The position numbers were made by a program, and so were the translations under genes. Below, in pieces: positions 7,120-14,011 of a stretch of 16,035 bases of DNA. The notes under the pieces were generated by a model, which saw only the letters and a program-made list of their open reading frames with translations, did no database searches and was not told the origin of the DNA. Position 1 is the first letter of the stretch; each line of letters starts with the position of its first letter. The stretch comes from Gammaproteobacteria bacterium (GTDB lineage: Bacteria > Pseudomonadota > Gammaproteobacteria > HK1), in assembly GCA_020444775.1 (NCBI GenBank), contig JAGRHX010000167.1:1-16035 (forward strand). Reading direction: 5' to 3'.

Positions 7120-7131
7120 TCCGGACCGGGC

Positions 7132-7812
7132 TCAGAATCCGCGGTCGGGCACGACCTCGAACAATGGCTTCACGGTCGGATCGACCTGGCGCTGCCAGTA
7201 ATAGTCACGCGCGCTCATGAACAGATCGAAGACACGCCTCAGCTCGGCCACCGGCTCGTCGTGGATGTCCACGCGCAGGTCGATCAGCGGATAGTCGCGA
7301 TCGGCATGGACCAGGATGGCCGCGGAGTTCTGTCCGCCGTGCTGGCCGCCGGCGTCGCGCCCGGCCTCCAGCCCCTGCATGAGCCGCTCCTCGAGGTCGG
7401 CCGTGGGGCTGCGATTGAAACCCGCCTCCATCGCATCGAGCACGTGCTCGCCGACCAGCACGTTACCCAACGCGATGAAACCGTCGCGGACGTGGTGTCC
7501 GGCCCAGTCGCGATTGTGCTGACCGGTGCGCGCGGCGGCAAAGCCATCGGCGTCGATGACCCCGAGCTGGCGATATTCGTGGTTCGGATCCGCAATCACC
7601 AGCTGTGACACCACGCCGGGTGCCTTGTAGCCGGCGTCGAGCAGGCCCAACGCGGTCTTGCCCAGACGTTGGTCGGCGATGGCCATGATCGCCACCACGC
7701 CCTTGCCGGAGCGTACGTGCGGCACCCGCGCGCCCACCGCAAGCGAGCGCGTGGTGGTCGCGATCCCCAGTCTTCCCGTGTCCTTGCAGCGCGCCATCAC
7801 GGTCAAGGTCAT
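7132..7812 (-). CDS. DUF1028 family protein
   Basis: This 226-residue protein matches the DUF1028 pattern. The N-terminus is M-T-L-T-V-M-A-R with T-G-R-L-G-I-A, then R-S-L-A-V-G-A-R-V-P, R-Q-L-G-V-I-D, A-R-T-G and D-W-A-G-H-H. The run G-N-V-L-V-G-E-H-V-L-D-A-M-E-A-G-F follows, and then G-G-Q-x-S-A-A-I-L-V. The family has an Ntn-hydrolase-like fold in structural surveys, but no agreed reaction; members often lie beside amino-acid or amide catabolism genes. The ATG at 7812 fits the family start and is preceded by GGGAG; the open frame running on to 7986 crosses the divergent promoter region and is not expected to be coding. It is divergent from the AcnX genes (161 bp gap), suggesting a shared pathway, although the substrate is unknown. 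Confidence 0.88.
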   Translation of the reverse strand: MTLTVMARCKDTGRLGIATTTRSLAVGARVPHVRSGKGVVAIMAIADQRLGKTALGLLDAGYKAPGVVSQLVIADPNHEYRQLGVIDADGFAAARTGQHNRDWAGHHVRDGFIALGNVLVGEHVLDAMEAGFNRSPTADLEERLMQGLEAGRDAGGQHGGQNSAAILVHADRDYPLIDLRVDIHDEPVAELRRVFDLFMSARDYYWQRQVDPTVKPLFEVVPDRGF

Positions 7813-7850
7813 CGTTCCAGCTCCCGGGTACAGCTTCGACAGGCCCCGCG

Positions 7851-7880
7851 AGTATCTACAGCAGCTGCGATGCGCGTCAA
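7851..7880 (-). promoter_or_regulatory. Putative sigma-70 promoter for the DUF1028 gene
   Basis: On the minus strand TTGACG (7880-7875) is followed after 18 bases by GATACT (7856-7851). Both hexamers are close to consensus, and the predicted start about 32 bases before the ATG at 7812 is sensible. A TACACT at 7912-7917 on the plus strand might serve the AcnX genes but lacks a good -35. Confidence 0.5.
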
Positions 7881-7950
7881 CGATCTGACTCCAGCTCGCG
7901 CCCGGGCACGCTACACTGCGCATACGGGGAAGCGCCTCGTTGAAGACCTT

Positions 7951-7972
7951 GGAGACCTTGTGGAGACCTTGT
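7951..7972 (+). repeat. 11 bp tandem repeat carrying the AcnX ribosome binding site
   Basis: GGAGACCTTGT occurs twice in tandem (7951-7961, 7962-7972), preceded by a near copy (GAAGACCTT at 7942-7950). Each copy carries GGAG. The second lies eight bases before the TTG start at 7974, giving a duplicated Shine-Dalgarno sequence. Confidence 0.8.
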
Positions 7973-7973
7973 C

Positions 7974-9227
7974 TTGAGACTGACATCGACCGAGCAAGCC
8001 ATGCTCGAGGGACGGCTCGGCGAGGCCGCGCGTTGGGGTCTGGAGTACCAGCTCGAGGTCGGACGTTTCTTCGACGCCGAGGACTTCGTGCCGGTGCGTC
8101 TGGTCCACATCAGCACCGACCGGGAGACCATCGGCGACAGCGGCGTGCGCTTCATCGAGGAACTCGCCGCGTTGCCGCCCGAGGAGCGACGACCCAGGGC
8201 CTTCGCGAGCGCGGACCTGCGTGGTTTCGACCGCACTGCCTTCCAATTCCTGCTGCCCGACAGGGATCTGGCCGCGCAGAGTGAGCAGGTGGTTCAAGCC
8301 CTGGCGCGACTCGGTGTCTGCACCAGCCATCCCTACGTCAACGACCACTCGGTCACCGCACCGTCATTCGGCGAATCCTGCGGCTACTCCGGCACGCCGT
8401 CGGTCATCTACATGAACGCGCTGGTCGGTGCCCGCTGCAATTTCGAGGCGGGACCGTCGACCCTGGCCGCGTACTTCACCGGACGTGTGCCACGCTATGG
8501 TTTTCATCTGGACGAGCGACGGGTCGCGACGGCTGCCTGGCGCGTGGATTTCGTCCCTGAGGACATCAGCGAGTGGGGCGCGATCGGCGCGATCATCGGT
8601 CGCGCGCACAACTCCTACTGGTCAGTGCCGGCGATCGAGCTCAGCGGTCCACGGCCGTCGGTACTGGCACTCAATCACCTGGCATTGAACCTCGCAAGCT
8701 ACGGCTCGATCGCGATGTTCCACATCGTCGGTGTCACCCCCGAAGCCCGCGACTGGCAAGACAGCTTCGGCGGACGGCGACCGCCAGCGGCCGAGGTCAT
8801 CGATCAGGATCGCGTCGATACCTTCCTGGAGGACTGGGGCGGAGCCGGCGAGCAGCTGGACGTGGTGGCGCTGTGCACGCCGCAGCTCGGCATCACCGAG
8901 CTGGTCGAGATCGCCGCCCTGCTCGAGGGACAGCGGGTACACCCGGACACCACATTGCTCGTCTACGCGCCATTGGAAATCAAGCAGGCCGCGGCACGGA
9001 TCGGCATCGCCGATGGCCTCGAGCGGGCCGGCGCCGTGCTCCTTCACGGCCACGACTTCTTCGCCACCTTCGCCCGGGAGATGAGGACGGTGCACGGCTG
9101 GAACCGGCTCATGTCGCACTCGGTCAAGGTCTGCAACATCTGCGCCGGCTACGGCTACCAGCCTACACCGGGCAGCATCGAACGCTGCGTGCGCTCCGCG
9201 ATCGCCGGCCGGGTGCTGCCGCGATGA
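7974..9227 (+). CDS. Aconitase X (AcnX) large subunit, variant subgroup
   Basis: This 417-residue protein has the AcnX (DUF521) catalytic domain. It starts R-L-T-x-x-E-x-A-M-L-E-G-x-x-G-E-A and carries T-P-S-V-I-Y-M-N-A-L-V-G-A-R (141-154), F-E-A-G-P-S-x-L-A-A (157-166) and Y-G-F-H-L-D-E-R (175-182). Known AcnX enzymes are Fe-S dehydratases, such as cis-3-hydroxy-L-proline dehydratase and archaeal phosphomevalonate dehydratase. The substrate here is unclear because motifs differ: the usual G-C-P-H reads L-C-T-P-Q (300-304), the usual D-T-C region reads H-G-H-D-F-F (358-363), and an extra C-x-x-C lies at 388-391. Cys116 (C-T-S-H-P-Y) is kept. The TTG start is chosen because the family N-terminus begins there and a GGAG lies eight bases upstream. 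It overlaps the small-subunit gene by four bases. Confidence 0.85.
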   Translation: MRLTSTEQAMLEGRLGEAARWGLEYQLEVGRFFDAEDFVPVRLVHISTDRETIGDSGVRFIEELAALPPEERRPRAFASADLRGFDRTAFQFLLPDRDLAAQSEQVVQALARLGVCTSHPYVNDHSVTAPSFGESCGYSGTPSVIYMNALVGARCNFEAGPSTLAAYFTGRVPRYGFHLDERRVATAAWRVDFVPEDISEWGAIGAIIGRAHNSYWSVPAIELSGPRPSVLALNHLALNLASYGSIAMFHIVGVTPEARDWQDSFGGRRPPAAEVIDQDRVDTFLEDWGGAGEQLDVVALCTPQLGITELVEIAALLEGQRVHPDTTLLVYAPLEIKQAAARIGIADGLERAGAVLLHGHDFFATFAREMRTVHGWNRLMSHSVKVCNICAGYGYQPTPGSIERCVRSAIAGRVLPR

Positions 9228-9643
9228 GCCGGCAGCTGCGCGCGCACCCCGGTATCGGCCCGGCGGTAACAGGCATCGCGCTGGCCGCGCGCGACGACTT
9301 CAGCGCGCGCTATGACCTCGATCGCGAGCAAGGCGTATTCTCAAGACCCGGGCACGCGCTGTTCGGGCAGAGCTACGTGGGTCGTATCCTGGTGCTGAAC
9401 GCCGCCAAGGGCGGAGTCGCCTCGGCCTGGATGCTGCGTGAGATGGTTGAACAGGGCAAGGCACCGCTGGCGCTGCTGCTGAACGATGCCAATCCGGTGA
9501 TGGCGCAGGGCGCGGCGTTTGCGAAGCTGTGCTTGATGGACCGCTTCGAGCTCGACATCACCGGCGAGATCGCCAGCGGCGATCGACTGGCGGTGGACCC
9601 CCGGGCCGGCGTGGTCCGGATCATGGCACCAGACGACATCTGA
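9224..9643 (+). CDS. Aconitase X small (swivel, DUF126) subunit, variant
   Basis: This 139-residue protein is the swivel-domain partner of the large AcnX subunit encoded immediately upstream; the two overlap as ATGA (9224-9227). Recognisable features are the G-H-x-L-F-G-Q-S-Y-x-G-R-I-L-V-L-N segment (about 42-59), A-P-L-A-L-L-L-N-D-A-N-P-V-x-A-Q-G-A (about 81-98) and the terminal G-D-x-L-A-V-D-P-x-A-G-V-V-R-I. In most family members the loop after the L-V-L-P strand is G-R-G-S-S-x-G/S, with a Ser thought to act in catalysis. Here it reads A-K-G-G-V-A-S-A, so the usual Ser pair is absent and only one Ser remains two positions on. That matches the divergence of the large subunit and suggests a different substrate or mechanism. 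No separate promoter is seen; it is translated with the large subunit. Confidence 0.85.
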   Translation: MSRQLRAHPGIGPAVTGIALAARDDFSARYDLDREQGVFSRPGHALFGQSYVGRILVLNAAKGGVASAWMLREMVEQGKAPLALLLNDANPVMAQGAAFAKLCLMDRFELDITGEIASGDRLAVDPRAGVVRIMAPDDI

Positions 9644-9670
9644 TCGAAGGCCGAGCGATGACCGAGCCGT

Positions 9671-11296
9671 TCAGGCCGCGTCCAGCCCAGGCGCCGGTAT
9701 GCCGCGGATCAGGTCAGCCGCCTTCTCGGCGATCGCCAGGGTCGAGGCATAGGTGTTGGCCGACGGCAGCATCGGCATGATCGAGGCGTCGACCACCCGT
9801 AGCCTTTCGATACCATGCACGCGTAGCTCGTCGTCGACCACCGAGCGCTGGTCGTGGGCCGGGCCCATGCGGCAGGTGCCGACCAGGTGATAGCCGGTAT
9901 TGCCGTTGCGGCGGGCGAAATCCAGCAGCTCGTCATCGCTGGTAGCGCTCGCCCCCGGCAGGGTCTCGTGGTCCAGATAGGCCGCCATGGGTGGCGCGTT
10001 GAGGATGCGACGCGCGAGGCGCAGACCGATCAAGGTGATCTGCTGGTCGATCTCGGCGGTCAGATAATTCGGCTGGATGATCGGCGGATCGGCGGGGTCG
10101 GGTGAGCTGATCCGGACGAAACCGGTGCTCTCCGGGCGCGGCTGCGCCGCGCCACAGGTCATGCCGGGATAATCGTCCAGCACATAGGTTCGTCCTTCCT
10201 TGTAGCTGCCCGGCGTGAACAGGATGCGTAGGTCGGCATCCTCCAGATCCGGATGCGACTTACCGTGCACATAGGCCACCGAGGGACTGAGGCCGAGCAC
10301 GCTGGGCCGGCCCATCAGCCAGCGCGCGAACTGCACGGGCAAGCGCGGCCAACGCGCGTACTCGTTGATGGTCCTGACGTTCCTGGCGCGGGCCACCATC
10401 CGCGCCGAGTAGTGATCGCGCAGGTTCTCGCCCACCCCCGACAGCGGATGCTTGACCGTTATGCCGAGCTCGCCGAGCAGTGCCGGCGAGCCCACCCCGG
10501 AAAGCTGCAGCAGCTTCGGTGAGTTGGCGGCGCCCGCGCACAGCAGCACCTCACGGCGTGCCTGCACGAGCTGCTCCTCGCCATCGCCACGGCGGTAGCG
10601 CAGACCGGTCGCGCGTAGCCCGTCGAACTCGATACGCGATACCTGGGCGTTGTCACGTACCACCACCCCGCCACGCCGCAGGGCCGGGCGCAGGAACGCA
10701 TCTGCGGCGCTGACCCGTCGGCCGCGATGGATGAAACGTTGATAGTAGCCGGCGCCGAACTGGGTGCCGGCGTTGTAATCGGGATTGCGTGGGATGCCCA
10801 GCGACCCGGCCGCCGCGATGAAGGCCTCACACAGCGGATTAAGCCAGTCGCAATCGGTGATCGGTGTCTCGCCCTCGACGCCACGCAGCCGCTGGTCAGC
10901 GACTCCGATGCGTCGCTCCGAGCGTTTGAAGTACGGCAGCAGATCTTCGAAGCCCCAGCCACGGTTGCCGTATTGCGCCCAGGTATCGAAGTCTGCTCGT
11001 TGGCCACGGTTGTAGACCATGCCGTTGACCGAGCTGGAGCCGCCCAGCACCTTGCCCTGCGGCATGCGGATCTGCCGCCCGGCGATGCCGTCGCCGGGCG
11101 CGGTCATGAACGACCAGGTGAGCCGATCGCCGTACAGGGTCTTGACGAAACCGGCGGGAATACGGATGTAGGGATGTGAATCGCGTCCACCGGCCTCGAG
11201 CACGCAGATGCTGACGCCCGGCTCCTGGCCGAGGCGATTGGCGAGCACACAGCCGGCCGCGCCGGCGCCGACGATCACGTAGTCGAAGCTTTCCAA
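9671..11296 (-). CDS. GMC-family FAD-dependent oxidoreductase (choline dehydrogenase-like)
   Basis: This 541-residue protein shows the full GMC architecture. The N-terminal FAD-binding fold has G-A-G-A-A-G at 10-15 and L-E-A-G-G at 33-37. The first GMC signature, G-K-V-L-G-G-S-S-S-V-N-G-M-V-Y-N-R-G, spans 81-98, and the second, G-A-A-N-S-P-K-L-L-Q-L-S-G-V-G, spans 255-269. The catalytic pair is His470 (G-Y-H-L-V-G-T-C-R-M-G) and Asn514 (S-A-N-T-Y), the His/Asn arrangement of choline and related alcohol dehydrogenases. It oxidises an alcohol to an aldehyde or ketone; the substrate is not readable. The best start is TTG at 11296, where the family N-terminus begins, with GGGATGG upstream; the nearby ATG (11304) is out of frame. 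It converges on the AcnX genes with 27 bp between stops and no terminator hairpin between. Confidence 0.93.
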   Translation of the reverse strand: MESFDYVIVGAGAAGCVLANRLGQEPGVSICVLEAGGRDSHPYIRIPAGFVKTLYGDRLTWSFMTAPGDGIAGRQIRMPQGKVLGGSSSVNGMVYNRGQRADFDTWAQYGNRGWGFEDLLPYFKRSERRIGVADQRLRGVEGETPITDCDWLNPLCEAFIAAAGSLGIPRNPDYNAGTQFGAGYYQRFIHRGRRVSAADAFLRPALRRGGVVVRDNAQVSRIEFDGLRATGLRYRRGDGEEQLVQARREVLLCAGAANSPKLLQLSGVGSPALLGELGITVKHPLSGVGENLRDHYSARMVARARNVRTINEYARWPRLPVQFARWLMGRPSVLGLSPSVAYVHGKSHPDLEDADLRILFTPGSYKEGRTYVLDDYPGMTCGAAQPRPESTGFVRISSPDPADPPIIQPNYLTAEIDQQITLIGLRLARRILNAPPMAAYLDHETLPGASATSDDELLDFARRNGNTGYHLVGTCRMGPAHDQRSVVDDELRVHGIERLRVVDASIMPMLPSANTYASTLAIAEKAADLIRGIPAPGLDAA

Positions 11297-11327
11297 GTTA
11301 CCATCCCGGTTTCATCCGCAGGCGAAG

Positions 11328-11444
11328 ATGATGCGCGATCTGCACGCACAAGATCCATTCGACACGCCGCTATCTGGCACTCAGGTATCTGGCGCTCGGG
11401 TATCTGGCGCTCGGGTATCTGGCGCTCGGGTATCTGGCGCTTGA
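11328..11444 (+). CDS. Possible 38-codon leader ORF with VSGAR repeats
   Basis: A small frame starts at tandem ATG codons (11328 and 11331), preceded by AGGCGAAG. It reads through the 15 bp tandem repeats as four copies of V-S-G-A-(R) and ends in TGA at 11442-11444. That stop overlaps the TTG start of the EamA permease as TTGA. The arrangement suggests translational coupling of a poorly initiated gene, which has no Shine-Dalgarno sequence of its own. The peptide has no recognisable function, and the frame could be a by-product of the repeat. Confidence 0.35.
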   Translation: MMRDLHAQDPFDTPLSGTQVSGARVSGARVSGARVSGA

Positions 11445-11445
11445 A
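11371..11445. repeat. 15 bp tandem repeats before the EamA permease gene
   Basis: Five abutting 15 bp units begin at 11371, 11386, 11401, 11416 and 11431. The three central copies are exact TATCTGGCGCTCGGG; the first (TATCTGGCACTCAGG) and last (TATCTGGCGCTTGAA) diverge. The unit is a multiple of three, so copy changes would keep reading frames. The last copy contains the permease's TTG start. Confidence 0.9.
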
Positions 11446-12337
11446 CGTATCGCCTCACGCCCGCGTGCACGCCCAGGTGTTGCTGTCCAGGGTGCTGGTG
11501 GCCACCTCCTTCACCGTCGGCGCCGCGATCACGCACGGCATGGAGCCGTTGCTGTTGATCTGGCTGCGCTTCGCGATCGCCACCTTGCTGCTGGCACCGT
11601 TCGTCCATTGGCGTCACGGCCTGAGCCTGCCGTCGGCCGCCGCCTTGCTGCGCTATTCGGCGATCAGCGCGAGCATCATCGGCTTCTTCTGGGCGATGTT
11701 CGTGGCCCTGCGCTACACCGAGCCGATCAACGCGGCGGCGATCCATACCCTGGTGCCAGGCATCTCCGCGGTCTACGCCGTGCTGTTGGTCCGCGAGCGG
11801 CTCAGGACCCGGCAGCTTGTTGCGCTGGGCTTTGGCCTGGTCGGCGCGCTCTGGGTGGTGTTCCGCGGCGATCCGGCGCGCGCCGCGGCGCTGCAGATTG
11901 GCAGCGGTGACCTGATCTTCTTCCTCGGCTGTCTGTCGATGGGTCTGTACACCCCGCTCATCAGCCTGTTTCACCGTGGCGAGCCGGCGGCGGTGATGTC
12001 GCTGTGGGTGCTGGCGACCGGTACGCTGTGGCTGGCGCTGATCAACAACGTCGCGATCGTGCGTCTTGACTGGCAACAGGTGGAGTTCGACGTCTACGCG
12101 GGTATCGTCTACCTTGCGGTGTTCACCACCTTGCTGACCTTCTACATCCAGCAGCACGCGACTCCGCGGCTGGGACCCACACGGGTCGCCGCCTACACCT
12201 ACCTCACCCCTCTGCTGGTGGTGATGCTCGAATGGCTGGGCGGACACGGGATACCGGATCTCAGCACCTTGCTCGGCGTGCTGATCATCCTTGCCGCGAC
12301 GATCGTCGTGCAACGAGGTCCGGGCCGCGGCGTCTGA
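11441..12337 (+). CDS. EamA/DMT-superfamily permease
   Basis: This 298-residue protein has about ten hydrophobic helices in two EamA repeats (roughly 10-140 and 150-295). Family features include I-W-L-R-F-A-I-A-T-L-L-L-A-P-F in the second helix, F-F-W-A-M-F-V-A-L-R-Y-T and A-A-A-I-H-T-L-V-P in repeat one, and R-V-A-A-Y-T-Y-L-T-P-L-L-V-V in repeat two. DMT proteins move small metabolites or amino acids across the inner membrane, often as exporters; the substrate cannot be told. The start is uncertain: TTG at 11441 has no Shine-Dalgarno sequence but overlaps the stop of the 38-codon frame, and GTG at 11465 is the alternative. No in-frame ATG exists upstream through the repeats. It follows the divergent GMC oxidoreductase gene and may serve the same pathway. 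Confidence 0.9.
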   Translation: MNVSPHARVHAQVLLSRVLVATSFTVGAAITHGMEPLLLIWLRFAIATLLLAPFVHWRHGLSLPSAAALLRYSAISASIIGFFWAMFVALRYTEPINAAAIHTLVPGISAVYAVLLVRERLRTRQLVALGFGLVGALWVVFRGDPARAAALQIGSGDLIFFLGCLSMGLYTPLISLFHRGEPAAVMSLWVLATGTLWLALINNVAIVRLDWQQVEFDVYAGIVYLAVFTTLLTFYIQQHATPRLGPTRVAAYTYLTPLLVVMLEWLGGHGIPDLSTLLGVLIILAATIVVQRGPGRGV

Positions 12338-12368
12338 GCCCACCGATCTCGTCTCACGCCCGCCGCGG
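12325..12368 (+). terminator. Imperfect hairpin after the EamA permease gene
   Basis: CCGCGGCG at 12325-12332 pairs with CGCCGCGG at 12361-12368, with further partial pairing inside (TGAG with CTCA). It overlaps the permease stop codon and is not followed by a T-run. Weak terminator candidate. Confidence 0.25.
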
Positions 12369-12514
12369 GCCGACGGCTTGATCGGGTCTTCGCGATGCGT
12401 GTGAAATGCCGCGGTCCGAACCGGCCGGCACGGCGCGGTCCGAGACGGCACACGGCCCTGGTCGCGTCTTTCATCCGCCACCGGGATCCTCATGCAACGA
12501 CACAGGACAATCGC

Positions 12515-13792
12515 GTGTTGGAACGGATCGATCCCGCCATCGCGGGCTTCTCACCACAACGCCTCTCGCGTGTCAGCAGCTGGCTGCGCGAGCAGATCGA
12601 CTCCGAACGTCTGGCCGGCGCCAGCGTGCTGGTGGCCCGCCGCGGACGCGTGGCGTTGCTCGATGCCTGCGGGCTGGCCGATCGCGAGCTGGGCAAGCAC
12701 TTCGCCGAGGACACCATCGTCCGCATCTATTCGATGACCAAGGCCGTCACCACGGTGGCGGCGATGATGCTCTACGAGGAAGGCGCCTTCCAGCTCGACG
12801 ACCCGGTGTCCCGTTACCTGCCGGCGTTCACCCATACGCCGGTCTGGCAGGGTGGCGACGCCCCCCTCGATCGCACCGAGCCACAGGCGCGGCCGATCAC
12901 CGTGCGCCAGCTGATGACCCACACCTCCGGTCTGACCTATGGCTTCATGCAGGCCAACGTCGTCGACGCCGCCTACCGCGAGGCCGGCATCGAGTTTCCC
13001 GGCAGCAACTGCACCCTGGCCGAGCTGGTCGATCGGCTCGCCGGGCTGCCGCTGCTCTGCCAGCCGGGCAGCCAGTGGAACTACGGCGTCTCCACCGACG
13101 TGCTCGGCCGGCTGGTCGAAATCTGGTCCGGTCAAAGCCTTGCCGGGTTCTTCGCCGAACGCATCTTCGCGCCGCTGCGCATGCTCGACAGCGGCTTTCA
13201 CGTCGCCGAGCCGAACCACGCTCGCTTCGCGGCGCTCTATGCGCCGGGCTCGGGCGCGGACCTGAGCAACGTGGGTCGAACCACCCGCTCGGCGCGGACC
13301 GCAACCGCCAGCGGGCTGAAGCTGCAGGAGAGCTCGCGGCAAAGCCCGTTCCTGCGCGCGCCGACGCTGTACTCCGGCGGTGGCGGCCTGACCTCGAGCA
13401 TCGGCGACTACGCCCGCTTCTGTCAGATGCTGCTGGATCGCGGCACCCTCGACGGCAACCGTCTGCTCGGCCGCAAGACGGTCGAGTACATGCGGCTGAA
13501 TCACCTGCCGGACAATCGCGACATGGCGGCGATGGGCCAGCCCGTGTGGAGCGAGACCAGCTACGACGGCATCGGCTTCGGGCTCGGCTTCGCGGTCGTC
13601 ACCGATCCGGTGAAGGCCAGCATGGTGACCTCGACCGGCGAGCACCATTGGGGCGGCGCGGCCTCGACCTTCTTCTGGCTGGACCCGCAGGAGTCGCTGT
13701 TCGTGGTCTTCTTCACCCAGCTGATGCCCTCCTCCACCTACCCCATCCGGCGCGAGCTGCGCACCCGTGTCTACCAGGCGCTGGTGGACTGA
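12515..13792 (+). CDS. Serine hydrolase, beta-lactamase/esterase family (PF00144 type)
   Basis: This protein of about 425 residues has the class C beta-lactamase/esterase fold. The nucleophile motif S-M-T-K is at 73-76, the Tyr motif Y-G-V at 190-192, and an H-x-G-like motif (H-W-G-G) at 378-381. L-M-T-H-T-S-G-L (133-140) and S-G-G-G-G-L-T-S-S-I-G-D-Y-A (287-300) are also typical. These enzymes cleave esters or amides, and many are not antibiotic-resistance enzymes. No signal peptide is apparent with the start chosen, so it is probably cytoplasmic, which argues against a true beta-lactamase. I chose GTG at 12515 because CAGGAC lies just upstream. The frame stays open to an ATG at 12395, but the added residues are Arg/Pro-rich and not family-like. 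It lies 177 bp after the permease and may be in the same unit. Confidence 0.88.
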   Translation: MLERIDPAIAGFSPQRLSRVSSWLREQIDSERLAGASVLVARRGRVALLDACGLADRELGKHFAEDTIVRIYSMTKAVTTVAAMMLYEEGAFQLDDPVSRYLPAFTHTPVWQGGDAPLDRTEPQARPITVRQLMTHTSGLTYGFMQANVVDAAYREAGIEFPGSNCTLAELVDRLAGLPLLCQPGSQWNYGVSTDVLGRLVEIWSGQSLAGFFAERIFAPLRMLDSGFHVAEPNHARFAALYAPGSGADLSNVGRTTRSARTATASGLKLQESSRQSPFLRAPTLYSGGGGLTSSIGDYARFCQMLLDRGTLDGNRLLGRKTVEYMRLNHLPDNRDMAAMGQPVWSETSYDGIGFGLGFAVVTDPVKASMVTSTGEHHWGGAASTFFWLDPQESLFVVFFTQLMPSSTYPIRRELRTRVYQALVD

Positions 13793-13818
13793 GGACCGGT
13801 CGTCGCGCTCGCCCTCAT

Positions 13819-13837
13819 CCCGGGGGTATCTCCCGGG
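13819..13837 (+). terminator. Hairpin after the serine hydrolase gene
   Basis: CCCGGGGG-TAT-CTCCCGGG folds into an 8 bp stem with one G-U pair and a 3-base loop, 27 bases after the stop. No T-run follows directly (CTCATCCCC). It probably ends the upstream transcript. The rest of the 219 bp gap shows only a weak TATCAT -10-like element at 13861-13866. Confidence 0.4.
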
Positions 13838-14011
13838 CTCATCCCCAGCGCGCTTTTACGTATCATTGCAGCTCCCGACCGCCGAGCCGCGCACCAGTCC
13901 GCCGAGGCGAAGCAAGCCACCGGACCGGCGCGGCCGGCGTCACGCCCGTTCCATCTTCCGGCACGGCCTTCACGGCTCCCCGGAACAATCAGCCAGGCGA
14001 TCACACGTCCG

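Noticed and set aside
8573..9223. 5' extension of the AcnX small subunit frame
   Set aside because: The frame is open upstream, but the residues are Arg-rich noise inside the large-subunit gene. The ATGA overlap at 9224 and the family length both give the start.
11371..11445. CRISPR array
   Set aside because: The 15 bp units abut with no spacers, and there are no cas genes. The same holds for the 20, 11 and 9 bp repeats.
11381..12493. Long minus-strand open frame opposite the EamA permease, with APDTR repeats
   Set aside because: It is the complement of a clear membrane-protein gene, rich in Arg, Gln and His, and its APDTR repeats are just the 15 bp tandem array read backwards.
12551..13648. 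365-codon minus-strand frame opposite the serine hydrolase
   Set aside because: Shadow of a gene with intact S-M-T-K, Y-G-V and H-W-G-G motifs; no family resemblance of its own.
12515..13792. Antibiotic-resistance beta-lactamase
   Set aside because: The fold matches, but no signal peptide is seen and the neighbours are metabolic; the broader esterase-like serine hydrolase family is the safer call.
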